Source: Bacteroidota bacterium
GTDB taxonomy: Bacteria > Bacteroidota > Rhodothermia > Rhodothermales > Bin80
Assembly: GCA_026708685.1 (NCBI GenBank)
Contig: JAPOUL010000167.1
Span: 1-64,000 of the forward strand
Reading direction: 5' to 3'
DNA length: 64,000 bases
The notes beneath the pieces were generated by a model. That model saw nothing but the letters and a program-made list of their open reading frames with translations. It ran no database searches and was not told the DNA's origin. Below are positions 54,931 through 64,000 of the stretch, in pieces; within the stretch, counting starts at the first letter, position 1; every line of letters starts with the position of its first letter. The position numbers and the translations under genes were made by a program.

Positions 54931-57900
54931 ATGGGCATTCTTCCTGCATGTATACGACAGGCAATAGTACTTTTTGTGTTTGGACTTTTATTGTTTCCAA
55001 TCACTTCTTCTGGCCAAGATCAATCACCACAGATACAATTTAATTCTCCGTCAATCGGTCAAACTTGGATTAGCCCACCTTTGCGAACCCATGCATATTT
55101 CCCCGATAGTCCAATCTATACGATTCAACTGATTGATGAAAATGTTCAACAATCTCCACTGAACGAAGACAGCCGGTCTGCTCCCCAATTAGCTCAACGG
55201 TTCTCCTCCGTCTACGAATCGTCCCATCCATGGCTCTTCTTGCCCTCAGAGGATATCAATCCCTATGGATCCCAATTCAATGGAGACAGACTCTGGAAGT
55301 TACACCAGATGTCCAGAGGCATACAACAGTCCATTACGGTGTTGGAGGGCAACTCAAAAACCTATGAGGTGAACCTTTCAGCACAACCTAGTAGTGCTGT
55401 AGTTTTTACCATAACGGGGCAGGGGAGTGATCTCACCTTGAATGTAACATCTCTGACGTTCACACCAGCCAACTGGGATAGTAAGCAGGAACTCATCCTT
55501 TCCGCTGTGGATGACTCTGATGATTCCGATGAATCTGTCACACTTACTCTCACGGGCGATGATGGAACTACACAATCCATCAGTGTGACGATTATTGATG
55601 ATGAACGAACATGGGAATTGGTTCCCAAAGAGATAGAAGAGGGAAGCCGCTCAAGAGGCGGGCCAATTCAGCTGGTTAAAGAGTTAGGCCCACCTTCATC
55701 GGATGTTACGATGACAATTACTGGGCATGAAGGAACAGATATAGAATTATTGGAGACAAGCATTACATTTTTACAAAATGAATGGGATCAACCGCAGTCA
55801 ATCGTTTTGATAGCAAATTCCGATCATGATGATCAGTATGATCATGTATCCTTGACATTTGTTGCTGACGGTGGAGGCTATACCGGCTTAACCTATGCAA
55901 TGGATGTAACAATCGTGGAGAGAGCTCGGATGGTGAGCTATGTGGATGAAGGAAGGTCAATCATGGAAGGATTTAAACTCGTGGGAGGAAGCCGCCCAGA
56001 ACGAGATCCAATCATGACGTTTGATTGGGACAGGACTTCTGATCTGATTGTCAGTCCTGAAACAGTCACCTATGATCCAAGTTCTTGGCACACTTGTATA
56101 GATGAAGGAAGATGGAGATCCTGTTCAGCCAGAGAATTCGTAACGGCATCGGCAGATTCGGATACCGATGATCAGGATGATCAAGTTACCGTGAAACTAT
56201 TAGTGACAGGCCCTCCTGGGGGCCGCTTCATTGGAGTTAATGCAATCTGGTATGTCAATATTGACGACAAAGATGATCCAGGAATCATAGTGAATCCATC
56301 ATCTCTAACGATTACCGAAGGTGATCAAGGAACATTTGAAGTAATGCTTTCGGGTGCCCCGAAGGGTGACTTTGGGGGTAATGATGTCACCGTGAACATC
56401 ACTTCAGAGAGACGTACTTCAACCAATCCTTCCACACTCATATTTACAAATGCAAACTGGTCACAACCTCAAACGGTCACCGTTCAAACATATCATGACA
56501 GCGATTTTGAAGATGATTTGGAGACGATCAGATTGCAGGCGAGTGGTGGTGGCTTTGATCGCGAGAGAGCAAGTGTAGAGGTGACCATTCAAGATGATGA
56601 TACTCCTGGAATAGAGATTTCAGACTCGTCTATTTCCATTACTGAGGGTGGCACTAATACGTTTGATGTGGAGCTTGAAGGTGCACCCAACAGTGATGTC
56701 AACGTCACCATTACTGGATACATTGGGACGGATCTGGATACGCTGGCATCTACTCCGAGAGAATTAACCTTTACGTCGTCAAATTGGGATGAACCTCAGA
56801 CTGTAACGGTGGGTGCGAAGGAAGATCCTGATTTTGATGGTGAGAATGAACAACTGACTTTAACAGCCACTGGCGTTCCGTCCAAAACGGTGTTCGTTTC
56901 GGTCACCGATAATGATCGTGCGGAAATCATCGGTAATACCGATGTAGTCATTCGAGAAGGCGAGTCAGTGACCATAGCGTTTTCACTCTTTTCACCACCG
57001 ACTGGAGAAGTGATTGTGACGATCAGTGGCTACAATGGTACAGATTTGGCAGAAACTCCGCCGAGCCCCATCCAGAGGACATTTGATGCGACGAACTGGA
57101 ATGTTTCGCAATCCATTACACTCACCGCCGCTGAAGATGAAGATTCGCTCCATGACGATGAAACCCTGACGCTTACTGCCACGGGTGGAGGCTATGATGG
57201 TAGAACCTTACCCGTGAATGTGACAATCAGAGATGATGATTTAATCAGCGGAATAGATGTAGAAGAATATATAGAAGTGATCGAAGGAGGATCCTATGAC
57301 TTGGATGTCAAGCTGCTTACGGCTCCACCGAGCACAGTGACCATCATGGTGGATGGATATGATGGTACCGATCTTGGTCAAATCCCTCCCAATCCATTGA
57401 GTTTGCAGTTTGATAAGACTAACTGGGACACTGATCAAAAGATCATTCTTAGTGCTTCCGAGGACGATGATTATGATGACGAAGATGTCATTGATCTCCA
57501 ACTGACCGCATCCGCAGTTGGACAGGATGATTATATCCAGATCGTGAGTGTGACCATCAGAGACAATGATGATCCAGCGATTACCGTAAATCCTACGTCT
57601 TTAAATATGCATGAAGGCGATTCCAAAGATGTGAAGGTGAGTATTACATCTAAGCCTCTGGCTGAAATGACGATTCAAATCCCTCCCGTAGGAGATCTTA
57701 CAGCACGACCTTCAGAACTCACCTTTACCAATGATGCTAACTGGTCCAATCAGCACACGGTTACACTCTCTGCCGCCACTGATGGGGATGTAGACAATGA
57801 TAAAGAAACGGTTCTATTTGTCGCATCTGGGGGAGGTTACAATGGTGTAACCGCTCAGGTCTCGGTTGAAATTATAGAGGACCTTTCTCCACCTACCGTG

Positions 57901-60900
57901 CTATTATCGGTCACTCCAAACCCCATTGTAGAAGGAAATACCGCTCAAATAACAGCTACGCTGTCTAAGGCGATGCCTACAGCTCTCCGCGTCAATCTCA
58001 ATTATGCTGATATTGATACAGAACCATCTGATTATACTCCTCTGGCGAGTATCTACATAGCCGCTAATGCACTCAGCGGATCAGGCAGTCTTCGCATTTT
58101 GGATGATATCATCGCTGAGCCCGATGAGAAATTCCGTGTGAGTATCCAAAAACCCAGTGGAGTTGATCTTGGCGATCCAAGCTCCCTTGTGATTACTATT
58201 GAGGATGATGGTGATAAGCCTCCACCTGTTGAAGTAATACTGTCTGTTGATCCAGCGAGCGTCGTTGAGGGTAGCCAAGTGACCGTAACTACCACGATTC
58301 AAGAGGCACTGTCCCAGGATGTGACGATTCCCCTGATCTATCCCCCTGATGGTGCTACAGCTGTGATCACAGAAGATTATTCTCCATTGCAACAGCTAAC
58401 CATCGCCGCTGGACAGGTTACGCAATCAGGAATCATTCAAACACTCAGAGATGCAGTGATTGAAGATCCTGAGACATTTACAGTCGCCTTAGGTGCACTT
58501 CCGTCCCAAGTGGTAGGTGGGCGTTTTCTCTCTCAGACGATCACCATTCTTGATCAGCAAAAACCGACCGTTTCACTATCTGTAGATAGTAACTCAATAG
58601 AAGAGGGAGAAGAAACCCAAGTAAAGATCACCTTGTCTAGTCCGCTGGCAGATGATGTAAGGATTCCACTTGATGTGATCAATGGAACTGCCAATTCGTC
58701 GGACTATCAAATACTCAGTTCATCATCTAATATAGAGATAAATAGGGGAGATACAGAAGGAGAGACAACCGTTCGTGCGATAGACGATTATTTCATTGAA
58801 GAACATGAAACCTTCACCGTGGAGCTCGGCACATTACCGTCTTCGGTACAAATGGGGAGTAATTCTACTGAAGTGATTACCATTATCGACAATGATTTTC
58901 CCATAGTGAACATACCAACATCTATAACCATCCTTGAAGGAGATGATGATAAGATCCATATTTCGCTTACCAGTATTCCTTCCAGGGAGGTAGAAATTCG
59001 GATCACAGGTCAGGAAGAAGTTGGTTTAGAAGTTGATCCCTCTATATTCATGATTACACCCGATCAGTGGAGTCAACCGAACGAAGTGGTTTTGACTGCA
59101 CCTCAGGATGATAATGTTGAGGGTGAAAAAATTACTCTGAAGATTACCGCTAATGGTGGAGAGTACTCGGATGTCCGCCATATGCTTCTGGTGAATATTA
59201 TTGATGATGACCAAGCTACACTAGTGGTTCCAAATTCACTCACCATTGATGAAGGAGCATCTCAATCTTTTGATGTGCGTCTGGCACAGAAGCCCTCTAC
59301 GGATGTGACAGTAACGGTATCAGGATATCATGGCACCGATTTGGTTCTTCAATCGTCTGCCTTACTTACCTTTACTGTATCGGATTGGGACGCACCTGAA
59401 ACCGTACAACTCATGGCATTGGAGGATTCAGATGCGGAGCCAGATGATCCTATACAGTTGATTTTGGATGCATCAGGTGGTGGTTATGATGCAGTCCAAG
59501 AATTCGTTATGGTGACGATCAGAGAAAAGGATTCAGCAAGGCTCATTGTTACGCCAACATCCCTTGAAATTTTTGAGGGAGGTTCAGATCAATTGAATGT
59601 CTATCTAAGTTCACGACCGCAGGGGAGTGTAACGGTTTCAGTGTCAGGACACCAAAATACAGATGTACAAGTATCCCCTCAGAGTTTGATTTTTTCTCCC
59701 ACAGACTGGCAATCCAGCAAATCCATCTACTTAGAAGCGAAGAATGATTCTGACGGTGACAATGATCCTATCACCCTTACTCTCAGTGCTACAGGAGGCG
59801 GCTATGATGGCCAACAGGAAGATGTGAATGTTATCATTCTGGATAGGGGACCACCAAAAATTTCCATCTATGAGGGACAGGCATCGGAAGATGCAGGAAT
59901 GGTTCGGTTGCCATTACAGCTTAGCCACAGTATTGATGAAGTCATCACAGTTCAGTATGAGACTGCTGATCCTCTGGAAGGTATATCCGCCATCGCTGGT
60001 GTAGATTACACCGCATCTCGTGGAATCGTCATTTTTGATCCAGGAGGGACTCGTGGAGTGGTTCAGTTTGAAATCGCAGACGATAGTATTCCAGAAGAAC
60101 ATGAAAATTTTACTGTGATTCTTAGATCTGCATCCAGTAATGCCATCATTGATCGCAACTCTGCAACGGCAACCATTATTGATGATGACGGCGGTACCCC
60201 GACCATTGCAATTGAAGATGCAGTGACTCATTCAGATGTCGGTGTGATCACCTTCCAAATCTATCTGTCTCAACCAAGTCCTCATAGCATTTCGGTTCGT
60301 TACCGCACCGAAGATGGAACAGCAACGTCTGGGAAAGATTATGCGGAGCGATCAGGGACAGTAACCTTTGAGCCTGGAACGATACAGACGAGCATTGACG
60401 TTCCTCTTTTGCAAAAGCAAGCCGATAAGGAGCAACAGATGTTTTATGTGCATCTCGAATCATCTAGCCTCGCTCATGTGGAAAAATCTGTGGCCACCGC
60501 AGTGATTCAGATAGATGCAGAGATTACCCAGAATGCAATGATGGCCTTCGGTGTTCGCTTTGCACGCACCCTATCGGTTCAATTAACCGAGGCATTACAG
60601 GAACGGTTGCACCCTGCAGGATCTATCTGCTCGGCGGTTCAACGTGCGGAAACTGCTCAGCTTTGGCATACCATGTCCGACTGGACTCCATCGCTTGCAG
60701 AGTTGCTTTCTGGATGTAGAGTATCCAAGATCATGGCAAGATCTGAGGGGCAATTTGGAGTATGGGGTAGGGGTGCATTTCGACGGTTTCAGGGTCAAGA
60801 TGACGGTGCGATGATGCTCCGTGGTGATGTCTCTACGGCCATGATAGGAGCAGACTATCGATGGACTACGGGTTGGATGGCCGGCTTGATGGTGGCTCAT

Positions 60901-61068
60901 AGCCAAGGAACTGGAACCTATCAGGCATCGGAAGGTGACGGTGCAATTGAAACAGGACTCACGGGAATCTACCCGTATGTGTCTTATGAAGCTTCTGAAT
61001 GGGAAATTTGGATGAGGGAGGTTATGGTTGGGGTAACGCCGGAATACAAAATCTCAATGGAGATTTAA
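54931..61068 (+). CDS. Giant Calx-beta repeat protein, passenger part of an autotransporter-like protein (frameshifted)
   Basis: A ~2045-residue surface protein. The signal peptide starts at ATG 54931 ('IVLFVFGLLLFPITSSGQD'); an in-frame start at 54904 only adds an acidic, hydrophobic lead. About 15 tandem Calx-beta/cadherin-like beta-sandwich units follow ('ITEGDQGTFEVMLSGAP', 'LTFTxxNWDxPQTVTV', 'LTLTATGGGYDG', 'VTIxDDD'), rich in Asp and likely calcium-binding. From ~residue 1870 the protein changes to an autotransporter-type beta-domain ('GVWGRGAFRRFQGQDDG', 'IGADYRWTTGWMAGLMVAHS'). The frame breaks at 61009-61022 and ends at an artificial stop at 61068; the barrel continues in another frame. 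Probably one ~2270-residue adhesin, inactive if the shift is real. Paralog of the protein at 1-2522. Confidence 0.85.
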   Translation: MGILPACIRQAIVLFVFGLLLFPITSSGQDQSPQIQFNSPSIGQTWISPPLRTHAYFPDSPIYTIQLIDENVQQSPLNEDSRSAPQLAQRFSSVYESSHPWLFLPSEDINPYGSQFNGDRLWKLHQMSRGIQQSITVLEGNSKTYEVNLSAQPSSAVVFTITGQGSDLTLNVTSLTFTPANWDSKQELILSAVDDSDDSDESVTLTLTGDDGTTQSISVTIIDDERTWELVPKEIEEGSRSRGGPIQLVKELGPPSSDVTMTITGHEGTDIELLETSITFLQNEWDQPQSIVLIANSDHDDQYDHVSLTFVADGGGYTGLTYAMDVTIVERARMVSYVDEGRSIMEGFKLVGGSRPERDPIMTFDWDRTSDLIVSPETVTYDPSSWHTCIDEGRWRSCSAREFVTASADSDTDDQDDQVTVKLLVTGPPGGRFIGVNAIWYVNIDDKDDPGIIVNPSSLTITEGDQGTFEVMLSGAPKGDFGGNDVTVNITSERRTSTNPSTLIFTNANWSQPQTVTVQTYHDSDFEDDLETIRLQASGGGFDRERASVEVTIQDDDTPGIEISDSSISITEGGTNTFDVELEGAPNSDVNVTITGYIGTDLDTLASTPRELTFTSSNWDEPQTVTVGAKEDPDFDGENEQLTLTATGVPSKTVFVSVTDNDRAEIIGNTDVVIREGESVTIAFSLFSPPTGEVIVTISGYNGTDLAETPPSPIQRTFDATNWNVSQSITLTAAEDEDSLHDDETLTLTATGGGYDGRTLPVNVTIRDDDLISGIDVEEYIEVIEGGSYDLDVKLLTAPPSTVTIMVDGYDGTDLGQIPPNPLSLQFDKTNWDTDQKIILSASEDDDYDDEDVIDLQLTASAVGQDDYIQIVSVTIRDNDDPAITVNPTSLNMHEGDSKDVKVSITSKPLAEMTIQIPPVGDLTARPSELTFTNDANWSNQHTVTLSAATDGDVDNDKETVLFVASGGGYNGVTAQVSVEIIEDLSPPTVLLSVTPNPIVEGNTAQITATLSKAMPTALRVNLNYADIDTEPSDYTPLASIYIAANALSGSGSLRILDDIIAEPDEKFRVSIQKPSGVDLGDPSSLVITIEDDGDKPPPVEVILSVDPASVVEGSQVTVTTTIQEALSQDVTIPLIYPPDGATAVITEDYSPLQQLTIAAGQVTQSGIIQTLRDAVIEDPETFTVALGALPSQVVGGRFLSQTITILDQQKPTVSLSVDSNSIEEGEETQVKITLSSPLADDVRIPLDVINGTANSSDYQILSSSSNIEINRGDTEGETTVRAIDDYFIEEHETFTVELGTLPSSVQMGSNSTEVITIIDNDFPIVNIPTSITILEGDDDKIHISLTSIPSREVEIRITGQEEVGLEVDPSIFMITPDQWSQPNEVVLTAPQDDNVEGEKITLKITANGGEYSDVRHMLLVNIIDDDQATLVVPNSLTIDEGASQSFDVRLAQKPSTDVTVTVSGYHGTDLVLQSSALLTFTVSDWDAPETVQLMALEDSDAEPDDPIQLILDASGGGYDAVQEFVMVTIREKDSARLIVTPTSLEIFEGGSDQLNVYLSSRPQGSVTVSVSGHQNTDVQVSPQSLIFSPTDWQSSKSIYLEAKNDSDGDNDPITLTLSATGGGYDGQQEDVNVIILDRGPPKISIYEGQASEDAGMVRLPLQLSHSIDEVITVQYETADPLEGISAIAGVDYTASRGIVIFDPGGTRGVVQFEIADDSIPEEHENFTVILRSASSNAIIDRNSATATIIDDDGGTPTIAIEDAVTHSDVGVITFQIYLSQPSPHSISVRYRTEDGTATSGKDYAERSGTVTFEPGTIQTSIDVPLLQKQADKEQQMFYVHLESSSLAHVEKSVATAVIQIDAEITQNAMMAFGVRFARTLSVQLTEALQERLHPAGSICSAVQRAETAQLWHTMSDWTPSLAELLSGCRVSKIMARSEGQFGVWGRGAFRRFQGQDDGAMMLRGDVSTAMIGADYRWTTGWMAGLMVAHSQGTGTYQASEGDGAIETGLTGIYPYVSYEASEWEIWMREVMVGVTPEYKISMEI

Positions 61069-61778
61069 CATCCAGATTTGGCGCCATTGGATTTAAGGGG
61101 AACTTGGCATCAAAACGCACCTCTCAACTACGTTATTATGGTGATGTCCTCGTGACCGATGCTGAAGTAAACGTTACGGGACATCGTGCTGAAGTAACTC
61201 GTGTTCGATTGGGGATGGAAAGTGCATTCCAAATCAGTCAAGGGATTCGTCCCTTCCTTGATGCGAATGTACGCCAAGATGGGGGAGATGCAGACACGGG
61301 AATAGGATTAGAGCTGGGAGGCGGTTTACGCATTGCTTATCCCAAATGGAACCTCCGTGGTGAAGTGCGCTCTCAGGGATTGGTGCTTCACTCTGCTGAT
61401 GGATTTACGGAATGGGGTATTTCAGGATCCATTGAGCTGGGGAATCCATCGGAGGGATTCATAATGCGTGTACGCCCGTCTTGGGGGCCCACCCATCACG
61501 GGTCATTCTATCGACAGCAGACGATCTTCAATTCAACCTCATTGCGTTCGGGGATGCATCGCACCGAGTTGGAGTTGGGATATGGATTTCCTGTCAGCAG
61601 TGGTACAGCTCGGTCGATTGTGGGCGTGACCCAGTTGCCTCAAGGTAGACTGTTACGTTTAGGCGGAGAACTTCGTCCGTGGAATCAAGTGTCATTCTCG
61701 GTCTCTGGATTAACACATCACCACCAAGGATCTCGTTTTGATATGAGCGTGAATATTCAGGGGACACTTCGGTATTAA
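61011..61778 (+). pseudogene. Barrel end of the giant autotransporter-like protein (other frame)
   Basis: The last ~255 residues of the protein above, in a frame shifted by -1. Reading W from 61009-61011 and then GAT GAG GGA GGT TAT GGT TGG gives 'IWDEGGYGWGNAGIQN', the expected barrel strand; a single lost base near 61009-61022 explains the break. The segment has alternating barrel strands ('FGAIGFKGNL', 'TEWGISGSIELG', 'GMHRTELELGYGFPV') and ends in 'VNIQGTLRY', with a terminal aromatic as in autotransporter beta-domains. The ATG at 60999 is unlikely to be a real start. It is marked as a broken piece, not a separate gene. Confidence 0.75.
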
Positions 61779-61788
61779 TGATTAAAGG

Positions 61789-61811
61789 GAGATTAATTCC
61801 TGGAGAATCTC
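61789..61811 (+). terminator. Possible terminator after the giant gene
   Basis: GAGATT (61789-61794) and AATCTC (61806-61811) pair around an 11-base loop, followed by AGTTTT. It is in the right place, 11 bases after the stop, but the stem is short. Confidence 0.35.
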
Positions 61812-61830
61812 AGTTTTCCACACATGAATA

Positions 61831-61866
61831 GATCAAGTTCAACAACTCCGATTTTCATTGACGTTG
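61831..61866 (+). repeat. 36-bp element, copy 1, upstream of the HNH gene
   Basis: Begins GATCAAGTTCAACAACTCCG and matches the element at 63889-63924 over about 36 bases with few differences, including the core ACTCCGATTTT. It overlaps a GTTCAAC...GTTGAAC inverted pair. It lies 32 bases before the HNH gene's ATG. Confidence 0.7.
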
Positions 61867-61897
61867 AACAAAAGGTTACAAAAGACGATTAAGTGAG

Positions 61898-62233
61898 ATG
61901 TCGGGTATAGAACAGATGATTGATGGTCAGTTCATGAAACCACCAACGAAGTATCCTCCAAAGCGGACGGATATCAAACACTTGTCGGACAAGGAAATGA
62001 GGCTCATTCTCTGGAAAAATCAAGGACGCAAGTGCGGGAATCCTTACTGCTCAACGGACGAACTTCGGAAAGAAGATGTGCACTTGGATAACAGGATTCC
62101 GAAAAAGCGAGGAGGTCCAGACGACATTACCCATCGGATTGGGCTTTGTGGAAACTGCAACGCACGCAGGGGCGTGAAGGCTTGGGGTAGGTTTTTGGAT
62201 GAGGAACGTTCAAAAATGCCCCATCTTGATTAG
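61898..62233 (+). CDS. Small HNH-type nuclease domain protein
   Basis: 111 residues. A zinc-ribbon-like HNH fold has C46 and C51 ('KCGNPYC') and C84/C87 ('CGNCNARRG') as structural zinc ligands, with the catalytic strand 'VHLDNRIPKKRGG' between them. The usual DH is DN (D64-N65), so the general-base His is replaced; related domains with D-R occur in methyltransferase-linked HNH proteins, so activity is uncertain. It stands alone, without an attached methylase, and converges with the ATPase gene 94 bases away. Role unknown; its defence-gene neighbourhood is suggestive only. Confidence 0.8.
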   Translation: MSGIEQMIDGQFMKPPTKYPPKRTDIKHLSDKEMRLILWKNQGRKCGNPYCSTDELRKEDVHLDNRIPKKRGGPDDITHRIGLCGNCNARRGVKAWGRFLDEERSKMPHLD

Positions 62234-62327
62234 CCTATGGGCAGCAAAGAATCAAAGAGCAACGGAGACATGTAAGCCTTCAATGACATGCACAACCGTG
62301 GATCTCATTCAACACTCTTATGATAGT

Positions 62328-63587
62328 TTATCGTTCCATTAAGAACCCACGACTACCTTTTCTCTTGTCATCGCCTTTCTCTTTTTTCACCCCAGATAGA
62401 TCATCTTTTTTGGGCGGTAGCCGTAACTGTTCAGGTTTGGCGGGTAACTGCTTCGGTGCTGGTGGGATATCTTGGCTTTTGTTTCGAACGTATTGATCCA
62501 ACAGCCATGTATGGAAGGAGGGAATGGGAATACCATAGTCCCCATCTTTGTGCTCATCAAGGATTCCCTGCTCAAGGGCTTTCTTGAAAAGTTTATCTGC
62601 CACTTCTTCGGTGTATTCCTCTTTGAGTGCATCCATGATATCTTCAAGCTCCATGGTATCGCCTAATGGAACACCATCAAATATTTTTGCGAGAACGTGA
62701 CGTTTCTTCTTGTCAATGCCTTTCACGCGTTTTTGGTAATACTCCTCCCGATATTCATTGCCCTTCTCATGTACAAACTCCAATCCCTCATCCGTCATGA
62801 GATGATGATTGGAACAGAGATATTCGACGGCTGGCTTAACATAGGATATGATATGCTGAGGCCATCCATGTGCTTGTTTCGCTATGGCATCAATCCATCT
62901 GCTCGGATCACCTACCGCTCCGCCTGCCTGCGTGAGCCAATCTCGAATCACGGCACACTCTGACTCTTTGTCCAATCGACCAAGTTGTACTGTACATTCA
63001 CCATCAATCCTTGAAACCCCAAGGGAGCTAAGAGCTGTCTCGGAGGTGCTAAGTCCTGCCGTCAGTAGCATGACGGGTTTCCCCAATTTACCATTGTGTA
63101 TAGCATTTAGAGTAGTCGTTGCAGAAGTTTTGACATCTTGCGGATCAAGAAGATTGTTTAGATGCTGTGCCTCATCAAGCAGTAAGATCAATCCAGTTTC
63201 GGGTGCCAGATGTTTAAGTACTTCTCTTGGATTTGCATGACCTGCAACGCTTTCTACAAACCCACCTTCAATGAACTTAATCCCCCCTTTTAATGCATAC
63301 TCTGAATCAATCGTATACGATTCTCCCAAAGACTGTGCCATGGATGCAGGGGTATATAGATCTTCTACGGAGATATCCGCGACCTCCCAGCCTTTAGGTT
63401 TAGCCAGATGAGACAGCATATCAAGCAATGCGGTCTTACCAGCTCCCGGTGCTCCTTGGATCAGAAAGGTGGTTCCCCGTTTATTGGCACAGTAGAATTT
63501 GAGTGCACCATTGAATATATGAATGATCTGTTTCCGCCCATGAAAATATTTTGCGGGTCCACGATCTTCATTAAAATCAAAGTCCAT
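62328..63587 (-). CDS. AAA/STAND-type P-loop ATPase
   Basis: About 420 residues. After 'NEDRGPAKYFHGRKQIIHIF' comes Walker A 'IQGAPGAGKTALLDML', then Walker B 'LILLLDEAQHLNN' (about residues 157-169), a sensor region 'KPVMLLTAGLSTSETAL', 'SRID' and a C-terminal winged-helix-like region ('RHVLAKIFDGVPLGDTMELE', 'FKKALEQGILDE', 'YGIPIPSFHTWLLDQY'). This is the pattern of ORC/Cdc6-like or STAND-type ATPases common in Rhodothermales-type genomes. The basic tail 'PPKKDDLSGVKKEKGDDKRKG' could contact nucleic acid. ATG 63587 starts the conserved part; upstream starts 63614/63617 give a non-conserved lead. A decayed copy lies at 37910-38635. Function unknown. Confidence 0.82.
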   Translation of the reverse strand: MDFDFNEDRGPAKYFHGRKQIIHIFNGALKFYCANKRGTTFLIQGAPGAGKTALLDMLSHLAKPKGWEVADISVEDLYTPASMAQSLGESYTIDSEYALKGGIKFIEGGFVESVAGHANPREVLKHLAPETGLILLLDEAQHLNNLLDPQDVKTSATTTLNAIHNGKLGKPVMLLTAGLSTSETALSSLGVSRIDGECTVQLGRLDKESECAVIRDWLTQAGGAVGDPSRWIDAIAKQAHGWPQHIISYVKPAVEYLCSNHHLMTDEGLEFVHEKGNEYREEYYQKRVKGIDKKKRHVLAKIFDGVPLGDTMELEDIMDALKEEYTEEVADKLFKKALEQGILDEHKDGDYGIPIPSFHTWLLDQYVRNKSQDIPPAPKQLPAKPEQLRLPPKKDDLSGVKKEKGDDKRKGSRGFLMER

Positions 63588-64000
63588 TAACAGTACGTTG
63601 CAAGAGTGAATCATCACTTAGTAACGCTCTATCTCTTCATGGGTTCCTCAACTGAAGGGTAGTACCCATTAATTTTAGAAATCGCTGAAGCTAAATCTAT
63701 TATGCTCTCATAAATAGCCATCATCGTTTGCCTAAGTTACATTTGAGAATACGTTTAGAGTTCAATAATTTGATTTATGACAAATGTTTAGAGGGCAGAT
63801 TACTTGACGTTAGACATTTCTAAGTACAACGATAGAACGATTCATAGTGACCGACCAAAGTCTAAATTCCATCTAAAAAATATTGTAAGATCAACTTCAA
63901 CTACTCCGATTTTAGTTGATATTGGATATTTCTCTTCCAAACATGAAAAGATTCTCCACTGAGCTAGCTTCAATCAGATGTATGAAAATCACCCATCAAT
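63588..64000. other. Right-edge region with a 36-bp element and a possible gene start
   Basis: Contains the ATPase promoter region and, from 63943, an ATG with 19 codons open to the window edge ('MKRFSTELASIRCMKITHQ'), which could be the start of a gene lying outside. It has no recognisable domain yet. The 36-bp repeat copy 2 sits 18 bases before it. Confidence 0.35.
63889..63924 (+). repeat. 36-bp element, copy 2
   Basis: Begins GATCAACTTCAACTACTCCG. Same core as the copy at 61831-61866, with an internal TCAACT...AGTTGA dyad. It lies about 2 kb from the first copy and also just upstream of an ATG. Confidence 0.7.

Noticed and set aside
60999-61778. Independent 259-residue outer-membrane protein
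   Set aside because: It has no signal peptide and its beginning completes the barrel of the preceding frame; it is the frameshifted end of the giant protein.
61831-63924. CRISPR array
   Set aside because: Only two copies of the element, about 2 kb apart with genes between them, and no spacer periodicity or cas genes.

Overview
The window reads as chromosome from a Rhodothermales-like member of the Bacteroidota/Rhodothermota. The evidence is type IX secretion (T9SS) sorting tails with the NYPNPF-type motif, a TonB-dependent receptor paired with a DUF4249 lipoprotein, DUF5916 and paired Gfo/Idh proteins, and a complex I gene cluster (nuoJ-K-L-M, then N) interrupted by a NhaD-type Na+/H+ antiporter and a pterin-4a-carbinolamine dehydratase. 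I recall that last arrangement from Rhodothermus marinus. No rRNA, tRNA or CRISPR array was seen. The taxonomic call is an inference.

Layout. 0-8 kb: the 3' part of a giant Calx-beta-type repeat protein with a T9SS tail, a secreted GH13 glycosidase, and a membrane SGNH-hydrolase/TPR protein. 8.6-10.7 kb: a type II restriction-modification pair (HEAT-like/N4-type methyltransferase plus a PD-(D/E)XK enzyme). 10.8-19.8 kb: DUF4249 lipoprotein and TonB receptor, dienelactone hydrolase, DsbA-like protein, M16 zinc protease. 19.9-24.9 kb: a three-gene Hsp70 chaperone module, described below. 25-31 kb: DUF5916 outer-membrane protein, two Tat-type Gfo/Idh oxidoreductases and two small proteins. 31-41.6 kb: a stop-interrupted membrane gene, a cystathionine synthase-type PLP enzyme, a Sel1-repeat protein, twin ECF sigma factors around a DUF971 gene, a decayed AAA-type ATPase, Smr, malate dehydrogenase and a DnaQ/GIY-YIG nuclease. 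41.6-50.7 kb: the complex I cluster and superoxide dismutase. 51-64 kb: an accessory region with coiled-coil repeat proteins (one decayed), an EcoRI-type methyltransferase with a DUF262-HNH protein, a giant autotransporter-like protein split by a frameshift, a small HNH protein and an AAA-type ATPase.

Most notable locus. On the minus strand, 24863 down to 19880, three genes appear to encode a rewired Hsp70 machine: (1) a signal peptide, plant-type leucine-rich repeats, one membrane helix, a coiled coil and a cytoplasmic GrpE-like domain; (2) a DnaK-like Hsp70 without the alpha-helical lid; (3) a TerB domain followed by a J-domain-like segment lacking the HPD motif and ending in a sliding-clamp-type pentapeptide. 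This amounts to exchange factor, chaperone and J-like partner, with the exchange factor fused to an external LRR sensor. I know of no named system with this architecture, but I could not search.

Other points. Homology by eye between intergenic DNA at 37.9-38.6 kb and the ATPase at 62.3-63.6 kb reveals a pseudogene that open-frame calling misses. Two giant Calx-beta paralogs sit at opposite ends of the window with a shared repeat block but different surface-export ends (T9SS tail versus beta-barrel). An imperfect 36-bp element occurs just upstream of the small HNH gene and again near the right edge.
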